Notes: generated by a model from the letters alone, not told the origin. A DNA stretch of 64,000 bases from Polaribacter dokdonensis (GCF_024362345.1 NZ_CP101505.1:1881501-1945500), one strand, 5' to 3'. Positions 9,252 to 18,912 are shown, counted from the stretch's first letter. Made by a program: numbers and translations.

Positions 9252-9623
9252 TTATGATTTAGAGCGCAAAATTTTTTCCATTTTTTTACCTTTTGCTAAT
9301 TCATCTACTAATTTGTCTAAATATCTTACTTTTTTAGTTAATTCATTATCTAAATCTTCAATTCTATATCCACAAATTACACCTTTAATAAGATGCGCAT
9401 TTTCGTGTATTGTAGCCTGATTAAAAAAAGTTTCAAAGGTTACTTTACCCTCTATTAATTGTTGAAGTTTATCTGAATTAAAACCTGTTAACCATTCAAT
9501 AACTTGATGCAGTTCATTGATGCTTCTTCCTTTCTTTTCAATTTTGGTTACGTAATGAGGATAGACAGAAAAGAACTTCATACTTGCTATTCGTTCATTA
9601 TGTTCTTTGGTGGTTGTACTCAT
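9252..9623 (-). CDS. DUF2200 family protein
   Basis: A 123-residue soluble protein that matches my memory of DUF2200: an N-terminal HNERIASMKFFSVYPHYVTK, the EKKGRSINELHQVIEWLTGF segment, and a conserved ICGYRIEDLDN. No catalytic role is established for the family. The C-terminus is a lysine-rich helix (LVDELAKGKKMEKILRS). The gene stands alone between the helicase gene and a lipoprotein gene, all on the minus strand. Confidence 0.85.
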   Translation of the reverse strand: MSTTTKEHNERIASMKFFSVYPHYVTKIEKKGRSINELHQVIEWLTGFNSDKLQQLIEGKVTFETFFNQATIHENAHLIKGVICGYRIEDLDNELTKKVRYLDKLVDELAKGKKMEKILRSKS

Positions 9624-9668
9624 AAAATTTATTTATTCACAAGTTACAAAATATTTGAATTAGGTAAA

Positions 9669-10559
9669 TTATTCGTGTAATAGTTGATAACCTTTAAAGT
9701 TAACGTTATCTAAAATTACAGTAACTGCATCTACTCCAGTTGTATTTTTAACAGACTTATTACCATTAATTTGCATACCAATTTGAATAAAATTTTCCAC
9801 CCAACCATCTTTAGCTTTTACATAAGGTAAAATAATGTTTTGTAAATCAAACTCTTGATTATCTATAGTCATAGATTTATACACAATACTATTTTCTGTA
9901 ATGTAGCTTTCTAATTTTATTGAGTGCCATTTTTTTGGAGATAGACATTGATTAATTTTAGGGCTAAAAGATTCCCAACCAATTGGCTTTTCATCAACTC
10001 CTTGTTCATCATTCCAAAAGCGCCATTCACCACCTTTACTAAACTGAACTCCAAAACCATGAGAGAAAGGTAATGCTATATGTTGCCAAGTAAGTTCTAC
10101 ACCTTCTATTGTGGCTTCATCTGGGTTAGCGCAATCTAATTCTCCATCGATATAAAGATCTAATTCATATACCAAATATTTAGCCTCTTGATATTGCCAA
10201 GGTTCATCTTGCCATTTTAAGGCTTTGGTATTTGTAAAAAAAACATTGTTGTATTGGTCTCCACCAGTAATTGCACAATGTAAAGTTTTAGTATTTGTGC
10301 TATTATTTGTTTGATGATTCATAGACCATTCTATACCTGTACCAGGAAAAATGATGTCTTCATAAACACCCCAACCTGTAAAATACAGATCTAGTTGTTT
10401 ATCATAAATTCTTTGAGAAGCATTGAGTGTATCGTTCTCAATGTTTTGGTAATCGAAAATTATAGCTCCTTTTTGGAAAGAAGGAGTTTGAAGAGGGTTT
10501 TCTTTAGAACATCCAAAAACAAGAAAAATGATTACGTAAAAAATGACATTTCTAATCAT
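9669..10559 (-). CDS. Lipoprotein, jelly-roll-like extracytoplasmic protein of unknown function
   Basis: A 296-residue protein with a lipoprotein signal (MIRNVIFYVIIFLVFGC, lipobox FGC followed by SKEN). I do not recognise the family. The mature part is rich in aromatic residues and beta-strand patterns (GTGIEWSMNHQTN, GGEWRFWNDEQGVDEKP, KKWHSIKLESYI), and ends with a strand pair VTVILDNVNFKGYQ. This resembles the concanavalin/jelly-roll folds of polysaccharide-lyase or carbohydrate-binding proteins, but that is a guess based on texture only. It lies 41 bp downstream of odhB on the same strand and could be read through from that operon. Confidence 0.6.
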   Translation of the reverse strand: MIRNVIFYVIIFLVFGCSKENPLQTPSFQKGAIIFDYQNIENDTLNASQRIYDKQLDLYFTGWGVYEDIIFPGTGIEWSMNHQTNNSTNTKTLHCAITGGDQYNNVFFTNTKALKWQDEPWQYQEAKYLVYELDLYIDGELDCANPDEATIEGVELTWQHIALPFSHGFGVQFSKGGEWRFWNDEQGVDEKPIGWESFSPKINQCLSPKKWHSIKLESYITENSIVYKSMTIDNQEFDLQNIILPYVKAKDGWVENFIQIGMQINGNKSVKNTTGVDAVTVILDNVNFKGYQLLHE

Positions 10560-10600
10560 AATACATGCGTTCTTGTTTTCGGATATTAAAAAGTATATAA

Positions 10601-11824
10601 TTACATTTCTAATGCTTTTGTTGGATTGTTATCCATCAATAATTCTACAGGATTTTCTAATGCTTCTTTAATTGCTACTAAGAAACCTACAGATTCTCTA
10701 CCATCAATAATTCTATGATCGTAAGATAAAGCTACATACATAATTGGTGCAATAGTTACCCCACCATCTACAGCTATTGGTCTTTCCACAATATTGTGCA
10801 TTCCTAAAATTGCACTTTGAGGTGGGTTAATAATTGGAGTAGATAACATAGAACCAAATACACCACCATTTGTGATTGTAAATGTACCACCTGTCATTTC
10901 ATCAATCGTAATTTGACCATCTCTAGCTCTTAAAGCCAAACGTTTTACTTCGCTTTCTACACCTCTAAAAGATAAATCTTCTGCATTTCTAATTACTGGA
11001 ACCATTAATCCTTTTGGTCCAGAAACTGCTATAGAAATATCTTGAAAATCGTGTTTAATTTGGTAATCTCCATCAATCATAGAGTTTACATCTGGATACA
11101 TTTTTAATGCTCTAACTACTGCCAAAGTAAAGAAAGACATGAATCCTAAGCCAACACCATGTTTTGCTCTAAAATCTTCTTTATACTCAGATCTTAAATC
11201 AAAAATTGGTTGCATGTTTACTTCGTTAAACGTAGTTAACATTGCAGTTTCGCTTTTTACAGCTACTAAACGTTCTGCAACTTTTCTACGTAACATAGAC
11301 ATTTTCTTACGCTCAGTTCCACGAGTTCCGTTTGCAGGTTGAGTTCCCATAGATGGTACAGCTTTTACTGCATCTTCTTTAGTAATTCTACCATCTTTAC
11401 CTGTACCTTTTACAGTAGAAGCTTCAATACCTTTTTCTGCTAATACTTTTTTAGCTGCAGGAGATGCTACACCTGAAGCGTATGTTTCTTTCTTTTCTAC
11501 TGCTGGAGAAACTTTGTGCTCTTGTGTTGGAGCTTCTTTGGTTGGTTTTTCTTCAGTTGATGAATCTCCTCCTTCTGGTTTAGAAGCGCTTGTATCAATT
11601 AAACATACAACTTCACCTACAGCAACAGCATCACCTTCTTCTGCTTTTAAAGTGATAATTCCGCTTTCTTCTGCAGGTAATTCTAAAGTTGCTTTGTCTG
11701 AATCTACTTCTGCAATGGGTTGATCTTTCTCAACATAATCTCCATCTTCAACTAACCAAGTTGCAATTTCTACTTCTGTGATTGATTCTCCTGGAGAAGG
11801 AACTTTCATTTCTAAAACACTCAT
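10601..11824 (-). CDS. odhB: Dihydrolipoyllysine-residue succinyltransferase (2-oxoglutarate dehydrogenase E2)
   Basis: A 407-residue E2 subunit that transfers the succinyl group to CoA in the TCA cycle. There is one N-terminal lipoyl domain with the lipoylated lysine at residue 44 ([10 protein letters not shown]), a Pro/Thr/Lys-rich linker, an E3/E1-binding domain ([17 protein letters not shown] ... [11 protein letters not shown]), and the catalytic domain ending in [15 protein letters not shown] with the active-site His and Asp. It is preceded by sucA (33 bp gap) and is part of the same operon. No E3 (lpd) gene is adjacent; the oxidoreductase at the left edge is not obviously lpd. Confidence 0.97.
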   Translation of the reverse strand: MSVLEMKVPSPGESITEVEIATWLVEDGDYVEKDQPIAEVDSDKATLELPAEESGIITLKAEEGDAVAVGEVVCLIDTSASKPEGGDSSTEEKPTKEAPTQEHKVSPAVEKKETYASGVASPAAKKVLAEKGIEASTVKGTGKDGRITKEDAVKAVPSMGTQPANGTRGTERKKMSMLRRKVAERLVAVKSETAMLTTFNEVNMQPIFDLRSEYKEDFRAKHGVGLGFMSFFTLAVVRALKMYPDVNSMIDGDYQIKHDFQDISIAVSGPKGLMVPVIRNAEDLSFRGVESEVKRLALRARDGQITIDEMTGGTFTITNGGVFGSMLSTPIINPPQSAILGMHNIVERPIAVDGGVTIAPIMYVALSYDHRIIDGRESVGFLVAIKEALENPVELLMDNNPTKALEM

Positions 11825-11857
11825 GGTTTCTCTTTTATATTTATTCTAAATCTTTTA

Positions 11858-14587
11858 TTAACTATTAAAAACACTGTCTATTACAGCTTTATGTCTTTTC
11901 TTAAAACGTGTACTTGATCCTGCTGCTGGTACTGCATAATATTTACGAGAACGAACAGATAGGTTTTTTAATTCAAATCTTTGTAGCATGTAACTCCAAG
12001 CACCCATATTTCTAGGCTCTTCTTGTGCCCAGATGTATTCTTCGATATTTGGATATCTATCTATTACTTGCTGAATTTTTTCTTTATGTAAAGGGAATAA
12101 TTGCTCTATTCTAACCAAAGCAACATCATCTCTTTTGTTTTCTTCTCTTTCTGCTAATAAATCATAATAGAATTTACCCATACAGAAAACTAATTTCTTT
12201 ACTTTATCTGGGTTTATTGTATCATCTATTACTTCTTGGAATTCACCTGTTGCTAATTCTTCAATTGTATTTACAGCCTTTACATGTCTTAATAAACTTT
12301 TAGGTGTAAAAACAATTAATGGTTTTCTATAATCGCGTTTCATTTGACGACGCAATAAGTGGAAAAAGTTTGCAGGAGTTGTACAGTTTGCAACTGTCAT
12401 ATTATCTTCTGCACAAAGTTGTAAATAACGTTCTATTCTTGCAGACGAATGTTCTGAGCCTTGCCCTTCATAACCATGTGGTAATAAAACTACAATTCCA
12501 TTTTGAACCTTCCATTTATCTTCTGCTGCAGAAATATATTGATCGAACATTATTTGTGCTCCGTTTGAAAAATCTCCAAACTGTGCTTCCCAAATTGTTA
12601 ATGTATTTGGATGAGCCATGGCATAACCATAATCGAAACCTAACACACCATACTCAGATAACAACGAATTGTAAATCGTCATTTTACCTTTATTGTTTGG
12701 GTTTGTGTTTAATAAATTAACACGTTCTTCTGTTTTTTCATCTCTTAAAACAGCATGTCTATGAGAGAATGTTCCTCTTTCTACATCTTGCCCAGAAATA
12801 CGAACATTAAAACCTTCTTCCATTAAAGAACCGTAAGCTAAATTTTCAGCCATACCCCAATCTAGTTGGTTGGTTTCAAATGCCATTTTAGCTCTACCTT
12901 GCAAAATACGTTCTGCTTTTCTTACAAAATTAGCACCTTCAGGCACTGTAGATACTACTTTTGCAATATGTTTTAAATCGTCTACAGGATATTTAGTATC
13001 TAGAGTTTCTAACATAGCATCTTGATTTTGACGCTCAAAACCTTCCCAAGTAGACTCCATAAATTCTTTTACTTTCGAATTTTCGTCTTGCTTAGAATTG
13101 TCAAACTCTCTTTCTAACATTCCTTTAAATTCAGCTGTAATTTCTTTTACATATGATGAATCTATAGAACCTTCTTGTAATAATTTTTCTGCATAAATCT
13201 CTTTTGGATTTTTATGCTTAGATATTGCCTTATATAATTTAGGTTGTGTAAAACGAGGCTCATCACCTTCATTATGCCCATATTTACGATACCCTAATAA
13301 ATCAATAAAAATATCGGTTTTAAACTTCATTCTAAACTGTAAGGCCATTTCCATTGCATGACATACAGCTTCTGTATCATCTGCATTAACATGTAAAACA
13401 GGTGATAAAGTTACTTTAGCAACATCTGTACAATACGTACTTGAACGTGCATCTAAATAGTTAGTTGTAAAACCAATTTGATTATTTACTACAATATGAA
13501 TGGTACCACCAGTTTTATAACCATTTAATTTTGCCATTTGTACTACTTCGTAAGCAATACCTTGCCCAGCAATTGCTGCATCTCCATGAATTACAATTGG
13601 TAAAATTTTACTAGAATCTCCATCGTATTTTCTATCGATTTTAGCTCTAGTAATACCCTCTGCAACAGCTGCTACAGTTTCTAAATGAGATGGATTTGGA
13701 ACTAAATTCATTTTAATTTCGTTACCATCTCTATAGGTTTTACTTAATGTTAAACCTAAGTGATATTTTACATCACCATCTATATCTTCGTCTTCGAAAT
13801 CTTTACCTTCAAACTCACTAAATAAATCTCTAACAGGTTTTTTAAAGATGTTTACCAAAGTATTTAAACGCCCTCTGTGAGCCATACCTAAAACACATTC
13901 TTTAACTCCGTATTTTTCTGCAGCATCTCTTAGCATAACACTAATTCCAGGAATTAATGTTTCACCACCTTCTAATGAAAAACGTTTTTGACCAACATAC
14001 TTTGTTTGCAAAAAGCTTTCGAAAGTTACTGCTTGATTTAATTTAGATAGTATATATTTTTTAGAATCCTGACTGTAGTTTGGATGGTTATCGTTTTCAT
14101 TCAAACGATCTTGCCACCATTTTAATTTTTCAGGATTACGCATGTACATGTATTCTACACCAATAGAATCGCAATAAATACTTTTTAAATGGTCTATAAT
14201 AGTTGATAGTTTTACTCTACCAATTCCTAAAACATCACCTGCAGAAAATTCTTTATCTAAATCTTCTTTGGTTAAACCAAAATTTTCTATTTCTAAAGTT
14301 GGTTCGTATTTTCTTCTATCTCTAACAGGATTTGTTTTTGTAAATAAATGACCTCTAGTTCTGTAGCCATTAATTAGGTCTACAACCAAGAATTCTTTTC
14401 TAACTTCTTGTGGAATTTCTGTAGAAACTTCTTCATCTGTTAACGAATAGTTTTCATTTGCAAGATCATAACCTTGAAAAAAACTTCTCCAACTTGGTTC
14501 TACTGAATCTGGATTAACTAAATATTGATCGTATAAATCTGCTATAAAGCCTGTGTGTGCTGCGTTTAAGAACGAAAATTTGTCCAT
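11858..14587 (-). CDS. sucA: 2-oxoglutarate dehydrogenase E1 component
   Basis: A 909-residue thiamine-diphosphate enzyme that decarboxylates 2-oxoglutarate in the TCA cycle. The N-terminal segment FSFLNAAHTGFIADLYDQY is the E2-interaction region; the ThDP/metal site shows in VLGMAHRGRLNTLVNIF, IHGDAAIAGQG and VVNNQIGFTTN; the second half carries GYEGQGSEHSSARIER. Length and order are normal. A -7 box (TATTTTTG) lies 38 bp upstream of the ATG. The gene is the first of the sucA-odhB operon. Confidence 0.97.
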   Translation of the reverse strand: MDKFSFLNAAHTGFIADLYDQYLVNPDSVEPSWRSFFQGYDLANENYSLTDEEVSTEIPQEVRKEFLVVDLINGYRTRGHLFTKTNPVRDRRKYEPTLEIENFGLTKEDLDKEFSAGDVLGIGRVKLSTIIDHLKSIYCDSIGVEYMYMRNPEKLKWWQDRLNENDNHPNYSQDSKKYILSKLNQAVTFESFLQTKYVGQKRFSLEGGETLIPGISVMLRDAAEKYGVKECVLGMAHRGRLNTLVNIFKKPVRDLFSEFEGKDFEDEDIDGDVKYHLGLTLSKTYRDGNEIKMNLVPNPSHLETVAAVAEGITRAKIDRKYDGDSSKILPIVIHGDAAIAGQGIAYEVVQMAKLNGYKTGGTIHIVVNNQIGFTTNYLDARSSTYCTDVAKVTLSPVLHVNADDTEAVCHAMEMALQFRMKFKTDIFIDLLGYRKYGHNEGDEPRFTQPKLYKAISKHKNPKEIYAEKLLQEGSIDSSYVKEITAEFKGMLEREFDNSKQDENSKVKEFMESTWEGFERQNQDAMLETLDTKYPVDDLKHIAKVVSTVPEGANFVRKAERILQGRAKMAFETNQLDWGMAENLAYGSLMEEGFNVRISGQDVERGTFSHRHAVLRDEKTEERVNLLNTNPNNKGKMTIYNSLLSEYGVLGFDYGYAMAHPNTLTIWEAQFGDFSNGAQIMFDQYISAAEDKWKVQNGIVVLLPHGYEGQGSEHSSARIERYLQLCAEDNMTVANCTTPANFFHLLRRQMKRDYRKPLIVFTPKSLLRHVKAVNTIEELATGEFQEVIDDTINPDKVKKLVFCMGKFYYDLLAEREENKRDDVALVRIEQLFPLHKEKIQQVIDRYPNIEEYIWAQEEPRNMGAWSYMLQRFELKNLSVRSRKYYAVPAAGSSTRFKKRHKAVIDSVFNS

Positions 14588-14625
14588 ATAATTATTTATG
14601 CTTTTGTTTAAGCTACTAATTGAAA

Positions 14626-14633
14626 CAAAAATA
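14626..14633 (-). promoter_or_regulatory. Putative -7 box of the sucA-odhB promoter
   Basis: On the minus strand this reads TATTTTTG, a full match to TAnnTTTG, 38 bp before the sucA ATG. I see no TTG at 19 bp upstream, so it is a partial promoter match. Confidence 0.45.
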
Positions 14634-14710
14634 CAATTTTTAAAAAATTAAGCGTAATTTATTTAAGAATATCTATCACTAAAATTTTATTAAAAAAAAT
14701 AAAAAAGTAT

Positions 14711-14740
14711 TTGGCAATATTCTAAAATAATATATATTTG
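14711..14740 (+). promoter_or_regulatory. Promoter of tRNA-Asn (Bacteroidota consensus)
   Basis: A textbook Bacteroidota promoter: TTG at 14711-14713, 19 bp spacer, TATATTTG at 14733-14740, followed about 30 bp later by the tRNA 5' end. It is the best promoter match in the window and serves as the internal reference for the other -7 boxes listed here. Confidence 0.85.
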
Positions 14741-14770
14741 CACTCGCTAATCACAAATTGTGAAGCAAAC

Positions 14771-14844
14771 TCCTCCTTAGCTCAGTTGGTTAGAGCATCT
14801 GACTGTTAATCAGAGGGTCCTTGGTTCGAGTCCAAGAGGGGGAG
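14771..14844 (+). tRNA. tRNA-Asn (GTT)
   Basis: A complete cloverleaf of 74 nt. The acceptor arms TCCTCCT (14771-14777) and AGGGGGA (14837-14843) pair over 7 bp with one G-T wobble. The anticodon stem TCTGA/TCAGA encloses the loop CTGTTAA, giving anticodon GTT at 14805-14807. The T arm CTTGG-TTCGAGT-CCAAG is standard. The discriminator base is G, as is usual for tRNA-Asn. The CCA end is not encoded (the DNA reads GCAAAA), so it must be added after transcription. Confidence 0.97.
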
Positions 14845-14845
14845 C

Positions 14846-14879
14846 AAAAAAGCCTTATCTATTTAGATAAGGCTTTTTT
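14846..14879. terminator. Bidirectional intrinsic terminator between tRNA-Asn and manA
   Basis: A 15-bp perfect inverted repeat: AAAAAAGCCTTATCT (14846-14860), loop ATTT, and AGATAAGGCTTTTTT (14865-14879). It starts two bases after the tRNA and ends 23 bp from the stop of the convergent manA gene, and has a T-run in both orientations. Confidence 0.9.
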
Positions 14880-14902
14880 AATTTATATATTTGATACTTT
14901 TC

Positions 14903-15874
14903 TTAGTAATATACTTCTAATAATTTTGCACTAGCTGCTTCAATATCAATGCTTTGAATTGCAGCAGGCAGTAAAATAGTTTCACCACAATTTATAGTAT
15001 ATGCTTCATTATTACAATGAATGATTGCATTACCTTCTACACACATAAATATAATGAAGGAGTCTATTGCTGAATAATCTTTCTGTATTCTTGAATCTAC
15101 ATCTAAAATATTGGTTGTAAAATAAGGTGAGTGTACTAATTTGTTAGATGCGTTTTTATCTAATTTATAATTGGTTTTATAATTATCATGCACTTGATAA
15201 TCAATTACATCTATAGCTTGTTCATTATGCAAATCTCTTTTTTGACCAGTTTTAGCATCTACTCTATCATAATCATAAATTCTATAAGTAATATCTGAAG
15301 TTTGCTGAATTTCTGCCAATAAAACTCCTGCACCAATTGCATGAACTCTACCTGTAGGAATGTAAAATGCATCACCTTTATTTACATTTTCATGATGCAT
15401 TACCTCTAAAATGGTATTATTTTTTAAATGTTGTTGGTATTCTTCTTTAGAAATCTCTTTATCAAAACCAACAATTAATTCAGCATCTTCATCTGCCTGC
15501 ATTACATACCACATCTCGTTTTTACCAAAAGAATTGTGTCTTTCTTTTGCAATTTCATTGCTTGGATGTACTTGAATAGACAATGGTGTTTTAGCATCTA
15601 TGAATTTAATTAATAAAGGAAATTCTTCTCCAAATTTTTTATAAACATTGTTACCTACAAAATCTCCATGAAATTGATTGGTTAAATCTCTTAAAGATTT
15701 ACCCTTTAAATTGCCTTCTGCAACCAAAGTTTCATCTCCAGAAACATCAGATATTTCCCAAGATTCACCAATACTTTCTTCTGAATAGTTTTTATTTAAT
15801 TCTGTTTTTAGTTTCTCTCCTCCCCAAATTCGGTATTTGTATAGTGGAGCAAACTTTAAAGGATAAAAATTCAT
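14903..15874 (-). CDS. manA: Mannose-6-phosphate isomerase, class I
   Basis: A zinc-dependent isomerase of about 323 residues that links fructose-6-phosphate and mannose-6-phosphate, feeding GDP-mannose and polysaccharide synthesis. The ATG at 15874 was chosen because MNFYPLKFAPLYKYRIWGG is the usual N-terminus, a purine-rich RBS (AAAGAAG) precedes it, and a -7 box lies just before. Zinc-site and active-site segments are visible: LSIQVHPSNE, KNEMWYVM, PTGRVHAIGAG and SDITYRIYDYDR. The C-terminal cupin strand ends in a short hydrophobic tail. It faces tRNA-Asn and shares its terminator. Confidence 0.93.
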   Translation of the reverse strand: MNFYPLKFAPLYKYRIWGGEKLKTELNKNYSEESIGESWEISDVSGDETLVAEGNLKGKSLRDLTNQFHGDFVGNNVYKKFGEEFPLLIKFIDAKTPLSIQVHPSNEIAKERHNSFGKNEMWYVMQADEDAELIVGFDKEISKEEYQQHLKNNTILEVMHHENVNKGDAFYIPTGRVHAIGAGVLLAEIQQTSDITYRIYDYDRVDAKTGQKRDLHNEQAIDVIDYQVHDNYKTNYKLDKNASNKLVHSPYFTTNILDVDSRIQKDYSAIDSFIIFMCVEGNAIIHCNNEAYTINCGETILLPAAIQSIDIEAASAKLLEVYY

Positions 15875-15889
15875 AATAACTTCTTTTTT

Positions 15890-15897
15890 CAAATATA
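15890..15897 (-). promoter_or_regulatory. Putative -7 box of manA
   Basis: The minus strand reads TATATTTG, identical to the tRNA-Asn -7 box, 15 bp before the manA ATG at 15874. It lies inside the non-ATG extension of the frame and so supports the shorter start. Confidence 0.5.
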
Positions 15898-15923
15898 TCA
15901 AATCAAACGTTTTTGTTGGCTAA

Positions 15924-16346
15924 TTACTCGTTTAAAGATATTAAATATACATATAAACTACTTAAAACCTTAGGTGGATTACCATGATCGAATTCAGAAG
16001 TTTTATATGTTTTGTTATCTTTTGTAATAGACAATGTTGCGAACATTGCACCATCTGTGTATCTTTTTTCTGATGGTGCTTCTAATAGATTCATTTGTGA
16101 CAAATCAATTTCATTTACCAATTGTATTAATTTGCTTTTTTGATCTTTAGTTAAAACTTGTATTTCTTTTTGATCACTAGAATTAAAATTCAGCTCGCCA
16201 TTAATAATATGTATTAAAAAATATGAACCTCTTGTTTTAGCCTCGTATTTAACTGTTAATTTACTTTCCTCAATATTTTCTTGACTTTTACAATCTGTAA
16301 AAGCAAATAAAATACACACACATAGTATTCTACTATAATTTTTCAT
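15924..16346 (-). CDS. Small lipoprotein of unknown function
   Basis: About 140 residues from the ATG at 16346 (or its neighbour at 16349). The frame is open further upstream, but that part contains the terminator of the M43 protease gene and lacks a signal, so I reject it. The start gives a lipoprotein signal, MKNYSRILCVCILFAFTDC followed by KSQEN. The mature protein is about 120 residues of alternating charged strands (SKLTVKYEAKTRGSYFLI, YTDGAMFATLSITKDNK). I do not recognise the family; nothing suggests an enzyme. Confidence 0.65.
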   Translation of the reverse strand: MKNYSRILCVCILFAFTDCKSQENIEESKLTVKYEAKTRGSYFLIHIINGELNFNSSDQKEIQVLTKDQKSKLIQLVNEIDLSQMNLLEAPSEKRYTDGAMFATLSITKDNKTYKTSEFDHGNPPKVLSSLYVYLISLNE

Positions 16347-16365
16347 CATTATCTTTTTATTGAAC

Positions 16366-16394
16366 ACAAAAAAAGGCGCCAAAAGACGCCTTTT
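16366..16394 (-). terminator. Intrinsic terminator of the M43 protease gene
   Basis: Inverted repeat AAAAGGCG (16371-16378) and CGCCTTTT (16387-16394) with an 8-nt loop. On the minus strand it is followed by a run of seven T. It sits 20 bp after the protease stop codon. Confidence 0.8.
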
Positions 16395-16413
16395 AAATAA
16401 GTTTTTGAAAGTA

Positions 16414-17481
16414 TTAGTTTCCTGCAATTGCAGCTCTTCCACCTCCTGAAGCAAATAAAGCTCTCATTCTTTCCTTTTGACCTTCACTAAACATGTTCAT
16501 ACAAGAATCATCTGTATAATCCATATAATTCATGAATTGATCATTACTTCTACAGTGATAAGCAGTTGTTGGACAACCATAGTTAGGTCTGTCTGAAGAT
16601 GGTGTATCAGATACAAAATCATCTCTATTACATCTTCCATCACCCCAAATATGTCTTAGGTTTAAATAGTGCCCAACTTCATGAGTTGTAGTTCTACCCC
16701 CATTAAAAGGAGCTGCTACATAACCAGTAGTTCCAAAATATTGAGGAGATACTACTATTCCATCTGTTGCAGAACTACCACCAGGAAATTGTGCATATCC
16801 TAAAATTCCTCCTCCAATATTTGCTACCCAAATATTCATATGAGTAGATGGTGTAACTGGTGGGTATGCAGATTTTACTGCATTATTTGTACCCCAAGCA
16901 GTTGTAGTACTTGCATTTCTAAAAGTACCAGCCAAAGTAAAAGTAATTTCTGAATCTGCAGCTACACTTGCAAAAGCACTTGGTGTGTTACTTGCATCGC
17001 TATTTGTTCTTCTAAAATCAGCATTTAATACTGCAATTTGTGAGTTTATTTGAGCATCAGAAATATTTTCGTTTGAATTGCTATATACTACATGCACATA
17101 AACAGGAATATTTACAACACCTAAGTTGTCAGAAACTGGTGGGTCTCCTCCACCATCATTTCCTCCACCTCCATTTCCATTTCCATTACCAGCACCACTT
17201 GGTTTTTTACCGGCAATAAAACTTCTAGTTGCGTATTCTATATCATACATTTTTTTGTAAAGCCCTTTATTTTCTGCAAGTTGTCTATTTAAAACTTGCA
17301 TAGAATAACACTCTTTTCCATCTTTATCTGAAGGTCCTTTAGCCTCTAAATCGTCTGTGTGAACAAAAAAGTCACTCATGTCAATTTTAGATTGTTGATC
17401 GTTTGAAATGTCTGTAGTTTCATCTTGACATCCCATAAAAATACCTGTTGCTAATAGCAAACCTAATAATGATTTTCTCAT
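16414..17481 (-). CDS. M43 family zinc metalloprotease, lipoprotein
   Basis: A 355-residue extracytoplasmic metzincin of the pappalysin/cytophagalysin type. The lipoprotein signal is MRKSLLGLLLATGIFMGC. A Gly/Asn-rich linker follows (GAGNGNGNGGGGNDGGG, about residues 96-112), then the catalytic domain with the zinc motif HEVGHYLNLRH near residue 266 and the Met-turn NYMDYTDD. Calcium-binding Asp residues and Cys pairs (DGRCNRDD, YGCPTTAYHC, DDSCMNM) are as in the family. There is no C-terminal T9SS sorting domain, so the lipid anchor is the only retention signal. It follows sufS on the minus strand but has its own terminator. The substrate is unknown. Confidence 0.9.
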   Translation of the reverse strand: MRKSLLGLLLATGIFMGCQDETTDISNDQQSKIDMSDFFVHTDDLEAKGPSDKDGKECYSMQVLNRQLAENKGLYKKMYDIEYATRSFIAGKKPSGAGNGNGNGGGGNDGGGDPPVSDNLGVVNIPVYVHVVYSNSNENISDAQINSQIAVLNADFRRTNSDASNTPSAFASVAADSEITFTLAGTFRNASTTTAWGTNNAVKSAYPPVTPSTHMNIWVANIGGGILGYAQFPGGSSATDGIVVSPQYFGTTGYVAAPFNGGRTTTHEVGHYLNLRHIWGDGRCNRDDFVSDTPSSDRPNYGCPTTAYHCRSNDQFMNYMDYTDDSCMNMFSEGQKERMRALFASGGGRAAIAGN

Positions 17482-17645
17482 AAAATAATTGATTTTTGGG
17501 GTTTAATTAAAAAGTTAAAGTTAGTTAATTTTTTAAAAAATTATTAACCATTGTGTTTAAATATTAACAATAATTCATGATTTTGTTAAATTTTTTAACG
17601 ATGCTAATATACATTTAATTTTAACATCTCAAAAAAAATCACAAA

Positions 17646-17672
17646 AAAAGTCATCAATTAGTGATGACTTTT
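17646..17672 (-). terminator. Intrinsic terminator of sufS
   Basis: An 11-bp perfect inverted repeat, AAAAGTCATCA (17646-17656) and TGATGACTTTT (17662-17672), with a 5-nt loop. On the minus strand it is followed by a T-run. It begins 25 bp after the sufS stop. Confidence 0.85.
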
Positions 17673-17697
17673 CAAGTTTTATAGGAAAATATTGAAT

Positions 17698-18912
17698 TTA
17701 TGACAACATAGATACTGCCCTTTTTAATGCATCTATAAAAATCTCTATTTCATGTTTTGTATTGTAAAAAGAAAATGATGCTCTTACTGTACCAGGAATC
17801 TGAAAATAATCCATTATTGGTTGTGCACAATGATGCCCAGTTCTAACTGCAATTCCTAATTTATCTAGAATCGCTCCAATGTCATAGGGATGAATTGCAC
17901 CAACATTAAATGAAATAACCGCTGTTTTATTTTTAGAAGTACCAAAGATTTTTAACCCTTCTATTTGAAGTAATTTTTCTGTGGCATACTCTAATAATTC
18001 GTTTTCATAGCTTGCAATTTGTTTAAAACCAACTGAGTTCATATAATCTAAAGCAACACCAAAAGCTATACCTCCACAAATATTTGGAGTTCCAGCCTCA
18101 AATTTATGTGGCAAACCAGCATAAGTTGTTTTTTCGAATGAAACAGTTGCAATCATTTCTCCTCCACCTTGATAAGGAGGTAATTTCTCTAACCATTCTT
18201 GCTTTCCATACAATAAACCAACTCCTGTTGGCCCACACAATTTATGTGCAGATGCTACATAGAAATCTACATCTAAAGCTTGAACATCTGGTTTTATATG
18301 AGGTGTTGCTTGTGCACCATCAATTAAAACTGCTGCGTTTACTTTATGAGCAGCCTCTATAATTTCTTCTATTGGATTTATGGTACCTAATGCATTTGAT
18401 ACATGATTACAAAAAACAAGCTTGGTATTTTTATTTAATAATTTATGATAGGTTTTCATATCTAAAACTCCATCACCTGTCATTGGTATTACCTTTAAAA
18501 CAGCACCTGTTTTCTCACAAAGCATTTGCCAAGGCACAATATTAGAATGATGTTCTAGTGCAGATACAATTAATTCATCTCCTTTTTGTAGCAATGTTTC
18601 AAAACCTGATGCTACCATATTTATTGCATGTGTAGTACCTGCTGTAAGGATAATTTCATAGGGTTGTTTTGCATTAAAATGATGCTGAATTTTAATTCGA
18701 GCTTCTTCGTATTTATCTGTAGCTTCTTGACTTAAAGTATGCACACCTCTATGAATATTTGCATTATAATTACTATAATAATCTACAATAGCATCTATAA
18801 CAACTTGGGGCGTTTGAGAAGTTGCAGCATTATCAAAATACACCAAAGGTTTACCATGTACTTCTCTTTTTAGTATTGGAAAATCTTCTCTTATCTTATC
18901 TACATTAAACAT
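17698..18912 (-). CDS. sufS: Cysteine desulfurase SufS
   Basis: A PLP enzyme of about 404 residues that takes sulfur from cysteine for Fe-S cluster assembly. The ATG at 18912 (MFNVDKIREDFPIL) is the usual N-terminus; 18921 is an alternative, and the first codon of the longest frame lies inside the -7 box and is excluded. Landmarks: FDNAATSQ, SALEHHSNIVPW, the PLP lysine in SAHKLCGPTGVG near residue 222, and the persulfide cysteine in RTGHHCAQPIMDYF near residue 360 (group II). It is transcribed in the same direction as the suf operon but lies 26 kb away from sufD. No sufE follows it here. Confidence 0.95.
   Translation of the reverse strand: MFNVDKIREDFPILKREVHGKPLVYFDNAATSQTPQVVIDAIVDYYSNYNANIHRGVHTLSQEATDKYEEARIKIQHHFNAKQPYEIILTAGTTHAINMVASGFETLLQKGDELIVSALEHHSNIVPWQMLCEKTGAVLKVIPMTGDGVLDMKTYHKLLNKNTKLVFCNHVSNALGTINPIEEIIEAAHKVNAAVLIDGAQATPHIKPDVQALDVDFYVASAHKLCGPTGVGLLYGKQEWLEKLPPYQGGGEMIATVSFEKTTYAGLPHKFEAGTPNICGGIAFGVALDYMNSVGFKQIASYENELLEYATEKLLQIEGLKIFGTSKNKTAVISFNVGAIHPYDIGAILDKLGIAVRTGHHCAQPIMDYFQIPGTVRASFSFYNTKHEIEIFIDALKRAVSMLS

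Noticed and set aside
12319..12720. Plus-strand frame of 133 codons inside sucA
   Set aside because: Antisense to a strongly conserved enzyme; no motif.
16347..16454. N-terminal extension of the small lipoprotein to 16454
   Set aside because: The extension contains the terminator hairpin of the protease gene and overlaps its coding end; the lipoprotein signal starts at 16346.
17527..17542. 16-bp palindrome AATTTTTTAAAAAATT upstream of the M43 protease gene
   Set aside because: Pure A/T palindromes are expected by chance in this base composition; no promoter relation was visible.
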